A model generated the notes under the pieces. It saw nothing but the letters and a program-made list of their open reading frames with translations. It was not told where the DNA came from and ran no database searches. Below, in pieces: positions 25,671 through 34,580 of a stretch of DNA of 64,000 bases. Both the position numbers and the translations under genes were made by a program. Positions within the stretch are counted from its first letter, which is position 1. Each line of letters opens with the position of its first letter. The DNA is from Streptomyces zagrosensis. GTDB taxonomy: Bacteria > Actinomycetota > Actinomycetes > Streptomycetales > Streptomycetaceae. The stretch spans positions 310,001 through 374,000 of the forward strand of contig NZ_JACHJL010000001.1 of the NCBI RefSeq assembly GCF_014203645.1, read 5' to 3'.

Positions 25671-25696
25671 GTCGCTACGTCCGGGAGGGGCATCCG

Positions 25697-27250
25697 ATGC
25701 TGCCAGCCAGTTGGACCCGTGCCGGTGTGCTCGTGCTGCTTGCCGGACTGCTCGGCGCGCTGTCACCCGCCACCAGCGCACATGCGGCGGACCGCACGGT
25801 CTCCGGCGGTCGGCTCGACTGGGGCCTGAAGTCCTCCTTCCAACGGTATGTCACCGGGCCCATCGCCCAGGGCAGTTGGAGCCTTGATGGCGGCGCCGCA
25901 ACGGTGGGGGAGAGCCAGTTCCGCTTCCACTCCGCGCAGGGCTCGTACGACCCGGGCAGCGGCTCCTTCAGCGCGGCGTTCTCCGGTGGGGTGCGCTTTG
26001 TCGGGCACCGCAAGCCGGACGGCGCGTACGAACTGGACCTGCGGATGAGCCGGTTGACGGTGCGTACCTCCACTGCTGGCAGCGGCACCCTGTACGCGGA
26101 CATGGTGAGCAAGGCCAAGGGCACCGGCACGGTGACCCACACCAGTCAGGTGCCGCTGGCGTCGCTCGACCTGTCCGGGGTGAACATGCGCGGGGGTGGC
26201 ACCGCCGTGGTGCTCAACTCCATTCCGACCACGCTCACCGCGCGTGGGGCCCAGGCCTTCGCTGGGTACTACACGGCAGGCACCCAACTCGACCCGCTCA
26301 GCCTGTCGGCCGACATGACGTCCGAGAAACCCGACCAGCAGGGCGACGACGATCCAAACGGCAAGGCCAAGGACGGTCCAAACGGCAAGGCCAAGGACAA
26401 GGACAAGAACGAGCCCACATCCAAGGGCAAGCCCGAGGGAGACGCCAAGGGCAAGACCGTTGGGAAGATCCAGGACGCCGCCCTCGACTGGGGGGTGCGC
26501 CGCACCTTCCGGGAGTACGTCACCGGGCCCATTGCCAAGGGTGCTTGGAAGCTGTCGCAAGGAGCCCAGGACGGCGGCGCGCTCTTCCGCTTCCCGACCG
26601 GCAAGGGCTCCTACGACCAGCGCGCCGGCACTCTAGACGCCACCTTCATCGGCCGTACGCACTTCACCGGCGATCGTCTAGACCTGGCGCTGAGCGGTAT
26701 GCGGGCCCGAGTCGCCGATGGCCGGGGCACGCTCTTGGCGGATGTGACCACCGAGGGGGCGACCCGCCGCGCCGTACCGTTGGCCACCTTCGACGCCAAG
26801 GCGTTGCTGGGCACCACACCGAAGGACGGGCTGCTCGCCGTGACGGAGGCGCCCACCAGGCTCACCAAGGATGGTGCGAAGGCGTTCAACAGCATGTACC
26901 AGGAGGGGACTGCCATGGACCCCCTCTCGCTGGCCGTCGCCACCAACGCGGACGCGAAGCTGCCGCCCCTGCCCGACCTGGGCAGCGAGCCGACCGCCAC
27001 GCCTACCGCGGAAGGGTCCGCGTCGCCGGTCGCCGCCGCCGCGCCCGGGGATGCCGATGGCTCGGATGACTCCGGCGGCGCGCTGTCGGCCCCGGTGTTG
27101 GCCACCGGAACCGGGGTGCTGCTCGCGGCGGGAGCCGCGGTCGCCTTCGTCACCGTACGCAGGCGCCACGCCGCCGCCACTGCCGACGCTGCCGGAGTCA
27201 CTGGTTCCCCTTCGGGCGAGGGCAACACCGCCGCACCGGCAGCCGATTGA
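25697..27250 (+). CDS. HtaA-domain heme-binding surface protein 1
   Basis: A 517-residue exported protein with a Sec signal (cleavage after SAHA, about residue 31) and two HtaA domains (about 36-205 and 255-415). Each has the repeated pattern LDWGxxxxFxxYVTGPIA, a sheet-rich centre and GTxxDPLSL. A Lys/Asp-rich linker with NGKAKD repeats separates them. A C-terminal membrane helix and RRRH tail anchor it. Before the helix it has VLATGTG rather than a clear LAXTG sortase motif. The first domain has a VGH histidine, but the second reads FTGD where the other three domains of the locus have a His. GGGAGG precedes the ATG. It probably captures heme from the environment. Confidence 0.9.
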   Translation: MLPASWTRAGVLVLLAGLLGALSPATSAHAADRTVSGGRLDWGLKSSFQRYVTGPIAQGSWSLDGGAATVGESQFRFHSAQGSYDPGSGSFSAAFSGGVRFVGHRKPDGAYELDLRMSRLTVRTSTAGSGTLYADMVSKAKGTGTVTHTSQVPLASLDLSGVNMRGGGTAVVLNSIPTTLTARGAQAFAGYYTAGTQLDPLSLSADMTSEKPDQQGDDDPNGKAKDGPNGKAKDKDKNEPTSKGKPEGDAKGKTVGKIQDAALDWGVRRTFREYVTGPIAKGAWKLSQGAQDGGALFRFPTGKGSYDQRAGTLDATFIGRTHFTGDRLDLALSGMRARVADGRGTLLADVTTEGATRRAVPLATFDAKALLGTTPKDGLLAVTEAPTRLTKDGAKAFNSMYQEGTAMDPLSLAVATNADAKLPPLPDLGSEPTATPTAEGSASPVAAAAPGDADGSDDSGGALSAPVLATGTGVLLAAGAAVAFVTVRRRHAAATADAAGVTGSPSGEGNTAAPAAD

Positions 27251-27505
27251 ACCCGCCATGAACACGGTGAACCGATTGTCGCCATCACACAGCCTTCACG
27301 ACCGCACGGGCGTCTTATGAACAGCACACACGTCCCGTAGGCGTGACACTCGTATCGCATCCGAATGACACCCGCCCTCCGTACGACACACAGCAACTGC
27401 GCGGATCGACCAGCAGGTTCAGCCCGCACCGCCCACCAGACACCGGGCCCTACCAGGCTTGAAGCGGCCGGTCCCACGCATCGAGTAGCTAGGAGAAATT
27501 CGACG

Positions 27506-29116
27506 ATGTCCCTTACTTCGTCCGCGCCCCGCAGAACGCGGCGCACCACCGTCGCGCGGGCCGCCGCCACTGCCACCGCCTTCGCGTTCGGCGCCGCCGC
27601 GCTGAGCCTGCCCGCCGCCGCGTACGCCACCGGCGACGAGGGAAAGGTGGACGCCCCGCCGAAGGTGGTGCTGAAGAACGGCACCCTGGACTGGGGCGTG
27701 AAGGAGAGCTTCCGCGAGTACGTGGTGGGCCCCATCGCCGATGGCAAGATCACCGTGGCGGGCGGCGCCAAGCAGGCCGCGAACAACGGGCCGTTCACCT
27801 TCGTCAACGGCACCGGCACCTATGACACCGGCTCGCACGCCGTCGCCACCGCCTTCCAGGGCAGTGTGCGGTTCACCGGCCATGGCAAGCAGCTCGACCT
27901 CGAGTTGAGTGACCTCAAGGTCAACACGGAGCAGCTCAAGGGCGCGATCACCGCCGACTTCCGGTCGAAGGACAAGGAATCTGGCGAGGTCACCGAGGGC
28001 AATGACGTCGGGCTCGCCGATCTGGACCTGACCGGCATCAAGCCGGGCACCGGCGATGGCGGCGCCATGGAGTACGCGAACATACCCAGCACGCTGACGG
28101 AGGCCGGCGCGAAGGTGTTCGGCGCGGGGTACGAGCCGGGCACGAAGCTGGACCCGGCGACGTTGACGGTGACCCCCGGCGGCCCGGTGCCACCCGACCC
28201 GACGACGCCCCCGCCCACCACCCCGCCGCCTACGCCGTCCACGACCCCGCCCACAACTGCGCCGCCCACACCGTCCACGACCCCGCCGACGACTCCCCCC
28301 ACGGGCGGGCCGAGCCCGAGCCCCACCACCGGGCAGCCCGCCGAGAGCGGCGTGATCGTCGCCGGTGACCTCGACTGGGGTGTGAAGGAGGGCTTCCGCA
28401 CGTACATCACCGGGCCGATGGCGAACGGCAAGGTGGCGCTCTCCGGCGGCGCCAAGAAGCAGGGCGAGATCTACCGTTTCCCCAAGGGCAGCGGCACCTA
28501 TGACGCGTCGTCCAAGGCACTGGACGCCAAGTTCGCCGGGGCGGTGCGCTTCACCGGGCACCAGGGCAAGCTCGACCTCAAGTTCAGCGACCTCACGGTG
28601 AAGGCGAGCGGCAGCAAGGGCACTTTGGTAGCCGACATCTCTTCAAAGGACAAGGTCACCGGCAAGGTCACCCGGACCAACGATCAAAAGCTCGCCCATC
28701 TGGCCCTGCCCACGGGGGATCTGACGGCCGTGAACAAGGTGATCTCCCTCAAGAACGTTCCGGCGACGCTGACCGCGGGCGGCGCCAAGGCGTTCGGTGG
28801 CTATTACCAAGCGGGCGAGCAGCTTGACCCGGTCACCCTCGCCGTGTCGCTGGACAAGAACGCCAGCCTGCCGCCCGTCCCCCCGAGCACGGGCGGCAAC
28901 ACCGCCACCACCCCCGTCACCCAGGGGCAAGGCGGCGGCGGAGTGACCGGTGGCGGCACCACCGGCGGCTCCGGTTCACTGGCGGCCACCGGCTCGGACG
29001 TGCCCACCGGCGTGCTACTCGGCGCGGCGGGCGTGCTGGTCGCCGGTGGCGCGGCGGCAACGTTCGCCGTACGCCGCCGCAGCTCTGCGGCGACCGCTAC
29101 CGCTGCGGAGAGCTAA
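27506..29116 (+). CDS. HtaA-domain heme-binding surface protein 2, LAXTG-anchored
   Basis: A 536-residue surface protein with a basic signal peptide (cleavage near residue 42, after AAAYA), an HtaA domain (55-215), a Pro/Thr-rich linker (about 230-285, TPPPTTPPP-like), a second HtaA domain (285-450) and a cell-wall sorting signal: LAATG at 492, a hydrophobic helix and RRRSS. LAXTG is the class E sortase motif of Streptomyces, so covalent wall attachment is expected. Both domains keep YVVGP/YITGP and FTGH motifs. AGGAG lies 10 nt before the ATG. No iron box is seen in the 255-bp gap after the first htaA gene, so read-through from the upstream promoter is likely. Confidence 0.9.
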   Translation: MSLTSSAPRRTRRTTVARAAATATAFAFGAAALSLPAAAYATGDEGKVDAPPKVVLKNGTLDWGVKESFREYVVGPIADGKITVAGGAKQAANNGPFTFVNGTGTYDTGSHAVATAFQGSVRFTGHGKQLDLELSDLKVNTEQLKGAITADFRSKDKESGEVTEGNDVGLADLDLTGIKPGTGDGGAMEYANIPSTLTEAGAKVFGAGYEPGTKLDPATLTVTPGGPVPPDPTTPPPTTPPPTPSTTPPTTAPPTPSTTPPTTPPTGGPSPSPTTGQPAESGVIVAGDLDWGVKEGFRTYITGPMANGKVALSGGAKKQGEIYRFPKGSGTYDASSKALDAKFAGAVRFTGHQGKLDLKFSDLTVKASGSKGTLVADISSKDKVTGKVTRTNDQKLAHLALPTGDLTAVNKVISLKNVPATLTAGGAKAFGGYYQAGEQLDPVTLAVSLDKNASLPPVPPSTGGNTATTPVTQGQGGGGVTGGGTTGGSGSLAATGSDVPTGVLLGAAGVLVAGGAAATFAVRRRSSAATATAAES

Positions 29117-29159
29117 GGACGCCGCGCCCAGGCGCGACGTCGAGAACCACCCCCCACAC

Positions 29160-29203
29160 GGCGCCCGCGCCCACCGGTCCGTCCACCGGTGAGCGCGGGC
29201 GCC
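29160..29203. terminator. Bidirectional terminator between htaA2 and hmuO
   Basis: Perfect 11-bp arms GGCGCCCGCGC and GCGCGGGCGCC enclose a loop that contains a second small hairpin (CACCGG/CCGGTG). It lies 44 bp after the htaA2 stop and between convergent genes. Confidence 0.75.
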
Positions 29204-29396
29204 GCCCTGGGCCGTGGCCACTTTGCGGCGGGCGCCGACTCCCCGTGCGGCGGGTTCAGCGCGCCCAGCAGCGGGCTCAGCGCGCCCGGCAGACCCGGGC
29301 GGGGTATGGCGGGCGCGGGCCTTGTCGTAGGGGGCGCCTACGGTGGTGTCGTACCGGGCCGACCTGTCGATCGGCAAGCGCGCCGCCCGGCCCGAA

Positions 29397-30080
29397 TCAG
29401 GCGCTGAGCGAGCCGCGGTCGTCGGTGCCGAGGTGCTCGCCGAGCTGCCGCAGGACGGCGGTGTTCAGCGCGTACGCCCGCCGGCACTCGTCGATGACGC
29501 GCTGCTTCTCCAGGTCGTCCACCGGGAGGGCGTCCAGCAGCGCGCGGTACTCGCGCTTGAACGCGGCCGGGTTGCCGATGTCCTCGAAGACGTAGAACCG
29601 CACCCCGTCGCCCTTGCGCGCGAAACCCCAGGTCTTCTCGGCGATGTCGCGGATGATCTGGCCGCCGGAGAGATCGCCGAGGTAGCGCGTGTAGTGGTGG
29701 GCGACGAACCCGGCGGGCCACTGCCGCGCGCACTCCTCGATGCGCGCGGCGTACGCCACCGTGCTGGACAGCGGCTCCACGGCGTCGCGCCAGCCGGCGC
29801 CGCCGAGGAAGGCCAGATCGCGTTCCAGCTCCCTGGTACGGGACAGCTCGGGCTGAAGGAAGGGCCCGGCCACCGGGTCGGCCACCAGCTGTTCGGAGGC
29901 GAGCTCCATCGCCCGGTAAATGAACCAGAGTTGCTCCGTGTAGCACCGGAAGGCGGGCACCTCCAGCCTTCCGCCGAGCATGGCGCTCATGAAGGCTCCG
30001 GCCCCGGCTTCGGTGTGCTGGGCACGCGAGGCGGTGCGGATCAGCGTCGAGAACGGCTCAGGGGTGGATATGGCATCCAA
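29397..30080 (-). CDS. hmuO: Heme oxygenase (biliverdin-producing), TTG start
   Basis: A 227-residue heme oxygenase that opens heme to biliverdin, CO and ferrous iron in the cytoplasm. The proximal ligand is His 22 in SRAQHTEAG and the distal helix is YLGDLSGGQIIRD (near 135); FYVFEDIGNPAAFKREYR is also typical. The TTG at 30080 has GGAGG 6 nt upstream and gives the standard N-terminus LDAISTPEPFSTLIR; a GTG at 30116 would add 12 residues containing the ribosome site itself. A perfect iron-box-like palindrome lies 92 bp upstream. It completes the heme-iron pathway with HtaA and HmuTUV. Confidence 0.95.
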   Translation of the reverse strand: MDAISTPEPFSTLIRTASRAQHTEAGAGAFMSAMLGGRLEVPAFRCYTEQLWFIYRAMELASEQLVADPVAGPFLQPELSRTRELERDLAFLGGAGWRDAVEPLSSTVAYAARIEECARQWPAGFVAHHYTRYLGDLSGGQIIRDIAEKTWGFARKGDGVRFYVFEDIGNPAAFKREYRALLDALPVDDLEKQRVIDECRRAYALNTAVLRQLGEHLGTDDRGSLSA

Positions 30081-30171
30081 GACGGACCTCCGGGGGCCGG
30101 TGGGGGCGAACGGCACGTCGCAGCGGTGCGAGATGCCCGATGTGAGGACGGCCTGCCCTCCGATTGTGTCT

Positions 30172-30189
30172 ACTTAGGCTTGCCTAAGT
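30172..30189. promoter_or_regulatory. Iron box upstream of heme oxygenase
   Basis: ACTTAGGCTTGCCTAAGT is a perfect 18-bp palindrome matching the core halves (TTAGG/CCTAA) of DtxR/DmdR sites. It lies 92 bp before the hmuO TTG, consistent with iron-dependent repression. Confidence 0.85.
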
Positions 30190-30296
30190 CAATCAGTTTC
30201 CGACGTGCTGTCGGTAAAAACGTCACCGCCGCGACCTCCGCCCGTCGGGCGGTGATCGCGGCGGCCATGTGGGCGCTCGCGCTACGGAGCTCGGGG

Positions 30297-31154
30297 CTAC
30301 GGCAGGGTGAGGATCTCCGCGCCGGTGTCGGTGACCACGAGCGTGTGCTCGAACTGCGCGGTGCGCTTGCGGTCCTTGGTGACGATGGTCCAGCCGTCGT
30401 CCCACATGTCGTACTCGTACGTTCCCAAAGTCAGCATCGGCTCAATGGTGAACGTCATCCCGGTCTTGATCTCGGTGGTGTGGTGCGGACTGTCGTAGTG
30501 CGGCACGATCAGACCCGAGTGGAACGAGGTATTGATGCCGTGGCCGGTGAAGTCCCGCACCACGCCGTAGCCGAAGCGCTTGGCGTACGACTCGATGACC
30601 CGCCCGATGATGTTGATCTGGCGGCCTGGCTTGACCGCCTTGATGGCCCGGTTCAGCGACTCCTGGGTGCGCTCCACCAGGAGCCGTGACTCCTCGTCCA
30701 CGTCACCGCACAGATAGGTGCCGTTGTTGTCACCGTGCACGCCGCCGATATAGGCAGTGATGTCCAGGTTCACGATGTCGCCATCGCGCAACACCGTCGA
30801 GTCGGGGATGCCGTGGCAGATCACCTCGTTAACCGAGGTGCACAGCGACTTGGGGTACTTGCGGTAACCGAGCGTGGAGGGGTAAGAGCCGTGATCACAC
30901 ATGAACTCGTGCGCGACGCGGTCGAGTTCGTCCGTGGTCACGCCGGGCGCGATATGCCGCGCGGTCTCCTCCAGAGCCTGCGCGGCGATGCGCCCAGCGA
31001 CGCGCATCCGCTCAATCGTCTCGGCATCCTGCACCTCGGGACCGGTGTACGGGGTAGGGGCGTCCTTACCCACGTACTCGGGTCGGGGAATGGAGGCGGG
31101 AACGGTGCGGGCGGGGGAGAGCTGCCCCGGGACAAGAAGCGACTGGCCAGACAT
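30297..31154 (-). CDS. map: Methionine aminopeptidase type I
   Basis: A 285-residue enzyme that removes initiator methionine from nascent proteins. The five metal ligands are visible in [15 protein letters not shown] (two Asp), GHGIN (His), FTIEPM (Glu) and QFEHT (Glu). It has the N-terminal extension (residues 1-45) typical of the longer actinobacterial paralogue, with a PxxP-like stretch. The ATG at 31154 begins [12 protein letters not shown]; the upstream open frame to 31409 overlaps a divergent gene and is not used. Streptomyces usually have a second map in the ribosomal operon; this is the non-ribosomal copy. Confidence 0.95.
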   Translation of the reverse strand: MSGQSLLVPGQLSPARTVPASIPRPEYVGKDAPTPYTGPEVQDAETIERMRVAGRIAAQALEETARHIAPGVTTDELDRVAHEFMCDHGSYPSTLGYRKYPKSLCTSVNEVICHGIPDSTVLRDGDIVNLDITAYIGGVHGDNNGTYLCGDVDEESRLLVERTQESLNRAIKAVKPGRQINIIGRVIESYAKRFGYGVVRDFTGHGINTSFHSGLIVPHYDSPHHTTEIKTGMTFTIEPMLTLGTYEYDMWDDGWTIVTKDRKRTAQFEHTLVVTDTGAEILTLP

Positions 31155-31256
31155 GCCAACGAGTGTATCCAGGCCGCATCGGGCACCATGGCGGCAAGTG
31201 AGCCAGCACACGTTGGTGAGGTGCCAGGTGGGGTGCATGCGAGAGAAGGGGACGAG

Positions 31257-31460
31257 ATGGCGCTGTTCAAGAGGCGTACGAAGGGCAAGCCCGGCGAGTG
31301 GTACTACTGCGTCCAGCACCAGCGCGTAGAGGAGGGCCCGCAGTGCCGGGCGGCCGACCGCCTGGGCCCCTACGCGACGCGCGAGGAAGCGTCCCACGCG
31401 ATGGAACACGTGGCGGACCGCGAACGCGACTGGCAGGCGGACTCCCGCTGGAACGACTAG
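31257..31460 (+). CDS. Small conserved hypothetical protein (67 aa)
   Basis: A 67-residue hydrophilic protein starting [19 protein letters not shown] and including [19 protein letters not shown], with two Cys and several His. AAGGGGACG precedes the ATG, and the codon use is good. It is divergent from map, 102 bp away. The compact fold with YYCVQH-12-residues-C spacing could bind metal, but I recognise no named family. It is likely genuine because similar short proteins follow map in other Streptomyces as I remember them. Confidence 0.7.
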   Translation: MALFKRRTKGKPGEWYYCVQHQRVEEGPQCRAADRLGPYATREEASHAMEHVADRERDWQADSRWND

Positions 31461-31723
31461 TCACGGCGCTACGGGCCAAGCCGCGGGCCTTCGGCGCTGC
31501 CTCGTCCGACCACCGCACCGGGGCCCCTGGGCCCGGCAGGCCACCGGCAGGCCACCGGCAGGGCCTCGCCGATGCATCGGTGAGGCCACGGCAGGGAGGA
31601 CGGAGCGCCTGCGCACCGCCAGTGCGTCGAAGGTGCTCTTCCCCTCCCCGCTTCCGTGCTGCACGCTCGCAGCGTCATGGTCGAGAAGCCGACATGGCAG
31701 CGGATTGAGTGATGGAGGGACCA

Positions 31724-32155
31724 GTGGGAACTGCTGAAGACTTTCGGACCGCCGTGGAAAAGCATGACCTTGATGCGCTCGGCGACATGTTTGCTGACGA
31801 TGTTTGTCTCTACAGCCCGGTGAAGTTCACACCCTTCGAGGGCAAGGCCATGGTGCTGGCGCTTTTCGGAGTGCTCTTGCGCACCTTTGAGGATTTTCGC
31901 TACCTCGGACACCTGGAGGGCTCGGCCGAGACCAGTGCCGCCGATGGAGAGGTGCCGTCGGTGATCTTGCCGTTTCGGGCCAATGTGGCGGGCAAACAGA
32001 TCCATGGCATCGACTTGCTCCAGTTCGACGCGTCGGGGCGGATCGGGGAGTTCACCGTGATGGTGCGTCCGCAATCGGCGGTACATGCGCTGGGGGAGGC
32101 CGTCCTCGCCGGCTTGGTCGCTGATGGCCTGGCCCCCGACCCCGCAGCAGGGTAG
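31724..32155 (+). CDS. SnoaL/NTF2-like fold protein
   Basis: A 143-residue single-domain NTF2-like protein: FRTAVEKHDLDALGDMFADD, VCLYSPVKFTPFEGK, FRYLGHLEG and IHGIDLLQFDASGRIGEFTVM form the cone-shaped alpha+beta fold. Members include polyketide cyclases, isomerases and ligand-binding proteins; nothing here identifies a substrate. The GTG at 31724 has GGAGGG 4 nt upstream. An ATG at 31712 and a GTG at 31709 are in frame, but both overlap or precede that ribosome site. It converges with the MFS gene across two terminators. Confidence 0.85.
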   Translation: MGTAEDFRTAVEKHDLDALGDMFADDVCLYSPVKFTPFEGKAMVLALFGVLLRTFEDFRYLGHLEGSAETSAADGEVPSVILPFRANVAGKQIHGIDLLQFDASGRIGEFTVMVRPQSAVHALGEAVLAGLVADGLAPDPAAG

Positions 32156-32170
32156 AAGCAGCGGAGCAAA

Positions 32171-32219
32171 AGCCGGCCTGCGCCGGCTGGCCCGGGCCCG
32201 GGACTCGCGACCCGGGCCC
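32171..32219. terminator. Two tandem hairpins between convergent genes
   Basis: First hairpin: AGCCGGC and GCCGGCT around CTGC (32171-32188). Second: GGGCCCGGG and CCCGGGCCC, perfect 9-bp arms with an 8-nt loop (32194-32219). Together they separate the NTF2-like and MFS genes. Confidence 0.75.
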
Positions 32220-32223
32220 CGGC

Positions 32224-33696
32224 TCAGCTCGCGGTAGGGCCCGCTTCGCGCTTGGCGCGCTCCGCGCGCATCTGGAGCGCGTGCCGGTCCGTCCGCGCGT
32301 CGTACGCCATCAGCTTCGGCAGCGACGCCGCCAGCAGCCCCACCGCGGCGACGCACGCGACGCCGCCCGACCAGACCGAGGTCCGCACGCTGGTCATCGC
32401 GGCCATCGTGCCCGCACGGACCTGGCCGAGCTGCGGGCCCGTCATGTACGAGAGCATCTCGATGCCGGCGAGCCGGCCGCGCAGCCCATCCGGAATGGTC
32501 TGGTTCCACATGGTGGACCGGAAGAGGCCGCTGACCATGTCCGCGCCGCCCGCCACCGCCAGGCACAGCAGCACCAGCCAGATGTTGGGCAGCGCCCCGG
32601 CAGCGGCCATCGCCAAACCCCAGAGCGCGGCTCCGAACACCACCATCCGGCCGTGCCGGTGCACCCGCGAGGTCCAGCCGCTGGTCATGCTGACCAGGAC
32701 GGAGCCGACCGAGCCGGCCGCGTACATCAGGCCAAGGGCCCACGAGGCGTCCAGGTCGTCGGCGAGGAAGGGGAAGAGCGCGTTCGGATAGGCGAAGAAC
32801 ATGGCGACCATGTCCACTGCGTAGGTGCCCAGGAGTTCCTTGCGCCGCCAGGCGTAGCGCGCGCCCTCCAGGATTCCGGTCAGTGAGGGCCGCTCGGCGT
32901 CGTGCGCGGGCGGCGCCGAGGCCAGCCGCAGCGCCAGGACCAAGGAGAGGAAGAAGGTGAGCAGGTCCAGCGTGTACGCGACGGGCAACCCGGCGAACGC
33001 GACGATGACGCCCGCCAGCGATGGGCCCACGATGGCCGAGAGCTGCCAGCGGATGGAGTTCAGTGCGGCGGCTGCGGTGAGCTGGTCGTGCGGGACGATC
33101 CGGGCCGTGAGCGCGTCGATCGCCGGCTGCTGGAGCCCGGCCAGCGCGCTGGTGAGGGCAGCCACCACGTACAGCGGCCACAGCATGGGGCTCGGTAGCA
33201 GACTGTTGGCCAGCAAAAGCGCGGTGAGGACGCCGAGACCGAGCTCGGTGAGCAAGATGAGCTTGCGCCGGTCCATGGCGTCGGCGAGCGCGCCACCGTA
33301 GAGACTGAAGACGATCAGTGGCACGAGCTGCACCGCGCCGATGGCCCCGACCGCGAAGGCCGACCCGGTCAGCTCCTTGATCTGCAACGGCAGCGCGATC
33401 ATGGTCAGGAAGCTGCCGAAGGAGGTCACGGCACCGGCCATCCACAACAGCCGGAAGTCGCGTGATGAGCGCCAGGGCGAGAGATCGGGAAGCAGCGACC
33501 TGAGCCGGCCACCTTGCGCGGGTGAGGGTCTGCCGGTGACCTCGATCGCCTCCGCGACCTTGACGCCTGCGGTGGCAGCTTCGGCGTCTGGGGTGGCCTC
33601 GGCCGTCTCAGCGGCCCCGGTGGTCTCGGCGGCCCCAGCGGCCTGGATGGGCTGGCTACCGGGATCTGCCCCGTCGGGCTGCTCGGGTTGGGTCAC
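32224..33696 (-). CDS. EntS-like MFS exporter
   Basis: A 490-residue MFS_3 (EntS/enterobactin-exporter-like) protein with 12 membrane helices. The first 70 residues are an acidic Ala/Glu/Thr-rich tail. SRDFRLLWMAGAVTSFGSFL begins the first helix, GGALADAMDRRKLILLTE is motif A, and AGLQQPAIDALTARIVPHDQL lies between halves. Such proteins export siderophores, macrolides or other small molecules; the substrate is unknown and no siderophore genes are present. The GTG start has only a weak ribosome site. It is followed by terminators on its 3' side. Confidence 0.88.
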   Translation of the reverse strand: MTQPEQPDGADPGSQPIQAAGAAETTGAAETAEATPDAEAATAGVKVAEAIEVTGRPSPAQGGRLRSLLPDLSPWRSSRDFRLLWMAGAVTSFGSFLTMIALPLQIKELTGSAFAVGAIGAVQLVPLIVFSLYGGALADAMDRRKLILLTELGLGVLTALLLANSLLPSPMLWPLYVVAALTSALAGLQQPAIDALTARIVPHDQLTAAAALNSIRWQLSAIVGPSLAGVIVAFAGLPVAYTLDLLTFFLSLVLALRLASAPPAHDAERPSLTGILEGARYAWRRKELLGTYAVDMVAMFFAYPNALFPFLADDLDASWALGLMYAAGSVGSVLVSMTSGWTSRVHRHGRMVVFGAALWGLAMAAAGALPNIWLVLLCLAVAGGADMVSGLFRSTMWNQTIPDGLRGRLAGIEMLSYMTGPQLGQVRAGTMAAMTSVRTSVWSGGVACVAAVGLLAASLPKLMAYDARTDRHALQMRAERAKREAGPTAS

Positions 33697-33858
33697 GAAA
33701 GGTCATCGTCCGCCGACCATCGAACACGAGCAACCGATTATCGAGCGATCTTGCCCACAGTCGCCGCCCAGCGGCTCCGGCAAGAACCTTTCGGCTTTCC
33801 CACCTTTTGGCGCCTAGGCTTCCTGGCGTCCGGCCTCCGCGTCGCGCGGGCGGGCGCC

Positions 33859-34068
33859 TCAGCGCCGCTGACGCGCCGTCGTCCACGTACCGACCATCAT
33901 TTGCACCGCGCCAAAGCACATCACCGCCACACCCACCTTCTTCAGGGTGATCACCGGCGTTTCCACGCCTCCGGTGAACAGCCACAGGGCGAGCCCGACG
34001 ACGACTGCCGCGGCCCCTTCGATGAGATGCCTCACGCCTGCTGCCAAGGTGACCGCTCTTTTCGCCAC
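33859..34068 (-). CDS. Small two-helix membrane protein, DUF5708-like
   Basis: A 69-residue protein with two hydrophobic helices (HLIEGAAAVVVGLALWLFTGG and VGVAVMCFGAVQMMVGTW) joined by a short VETPVITLKK loop and ending in ARQRR. This matches the streptomycete DUF5708 pattern; function unknown. The start is a GTG with AGGGG about 9 nt upstream. It is 162 bp upstream of the EntS-like gene on the same strand. Confidence 0.75.
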   Translation of the reverse strand: MAKRAVTLAAGVRHLIEGAAAVVVGLALWLFTGGVETPVITLKKVGVAVMCFGAVQMMVGTWTTARQRR

Positions 34069-34580
34069 GTCTAGGAACCCCTGCTCTTACTCGCACCGCA
34101 GCCCGCACACCAGGACGGCCTCTCCGCGGCCCGCACCCCCGCCCGCACTCCCGCTTGGGTTCGACTCTTCGCGCCCTGTGCGTTCCTCGGTTTCGCGCGC
34201 CCCCTGCGCCCCTGCGCCCCGTGCAGGGCCGTAGGCGGAAAACGGGAACGGGGCGCGCCGTGCGTGCCCCTACGTGCCGTACAGCCGTCCCCCAAACGCG
34301 CACCCGGCGGCGCGTTCGGCCCTTATGCGTGCCGGCGTGCACTGCGCACTCCTCACGCCGTTCACGCTAGGCCCGCTCGCCGTTCGACACCTCAGCCCAC
34401 GGCAGGAGACGGAGAGCGGTGCCACTGCATCGTTTGGCGGAGTCCTCAAGGGCGCAACGCTAACTGTTCATGTGCCGAGCCTTGACGCTCTGTGAGGCAT
34501 TCCCTATGGTCACCGCACACAAGGGACGTCCTACGTCCTGTCGTTGGCGCTCGATTGCAACGGAGCATCAGGAGGCTCTG
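34069..34580. other. Intergenic region with the sialidase operon promoter
   Basis: A 512-bp divergent gap. Its right end holds a good housekeeping-type promoter (34482-34510). The left 400 bp is Arg/Pro/Ala-coding-like in several frames but has no ribosome site or recognisable protein, and I see no gene there. Confidence 0.5.
34482..34510 (+). promoter_or_regulatory. HrdB-type promoter of the sialidase operon
   Basis: A -35 box TTGACG (34482-34487) and a -10 box TATGGT (34505-34510) are separated by exactly 17 bp. Transcription would begin near 34517, leaving a leader of about 65 nt before the ATG at 34581. Confidence 0.7.

Noticed and set aside
31469..33445. A 658-codon minus-strand frame across the NTF2-like gene and EntS-like exporter
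   Set aside because: Wrong codon phase for the exporter, which is intact in another frame; the rest is antisense to the NTF2-like gene.
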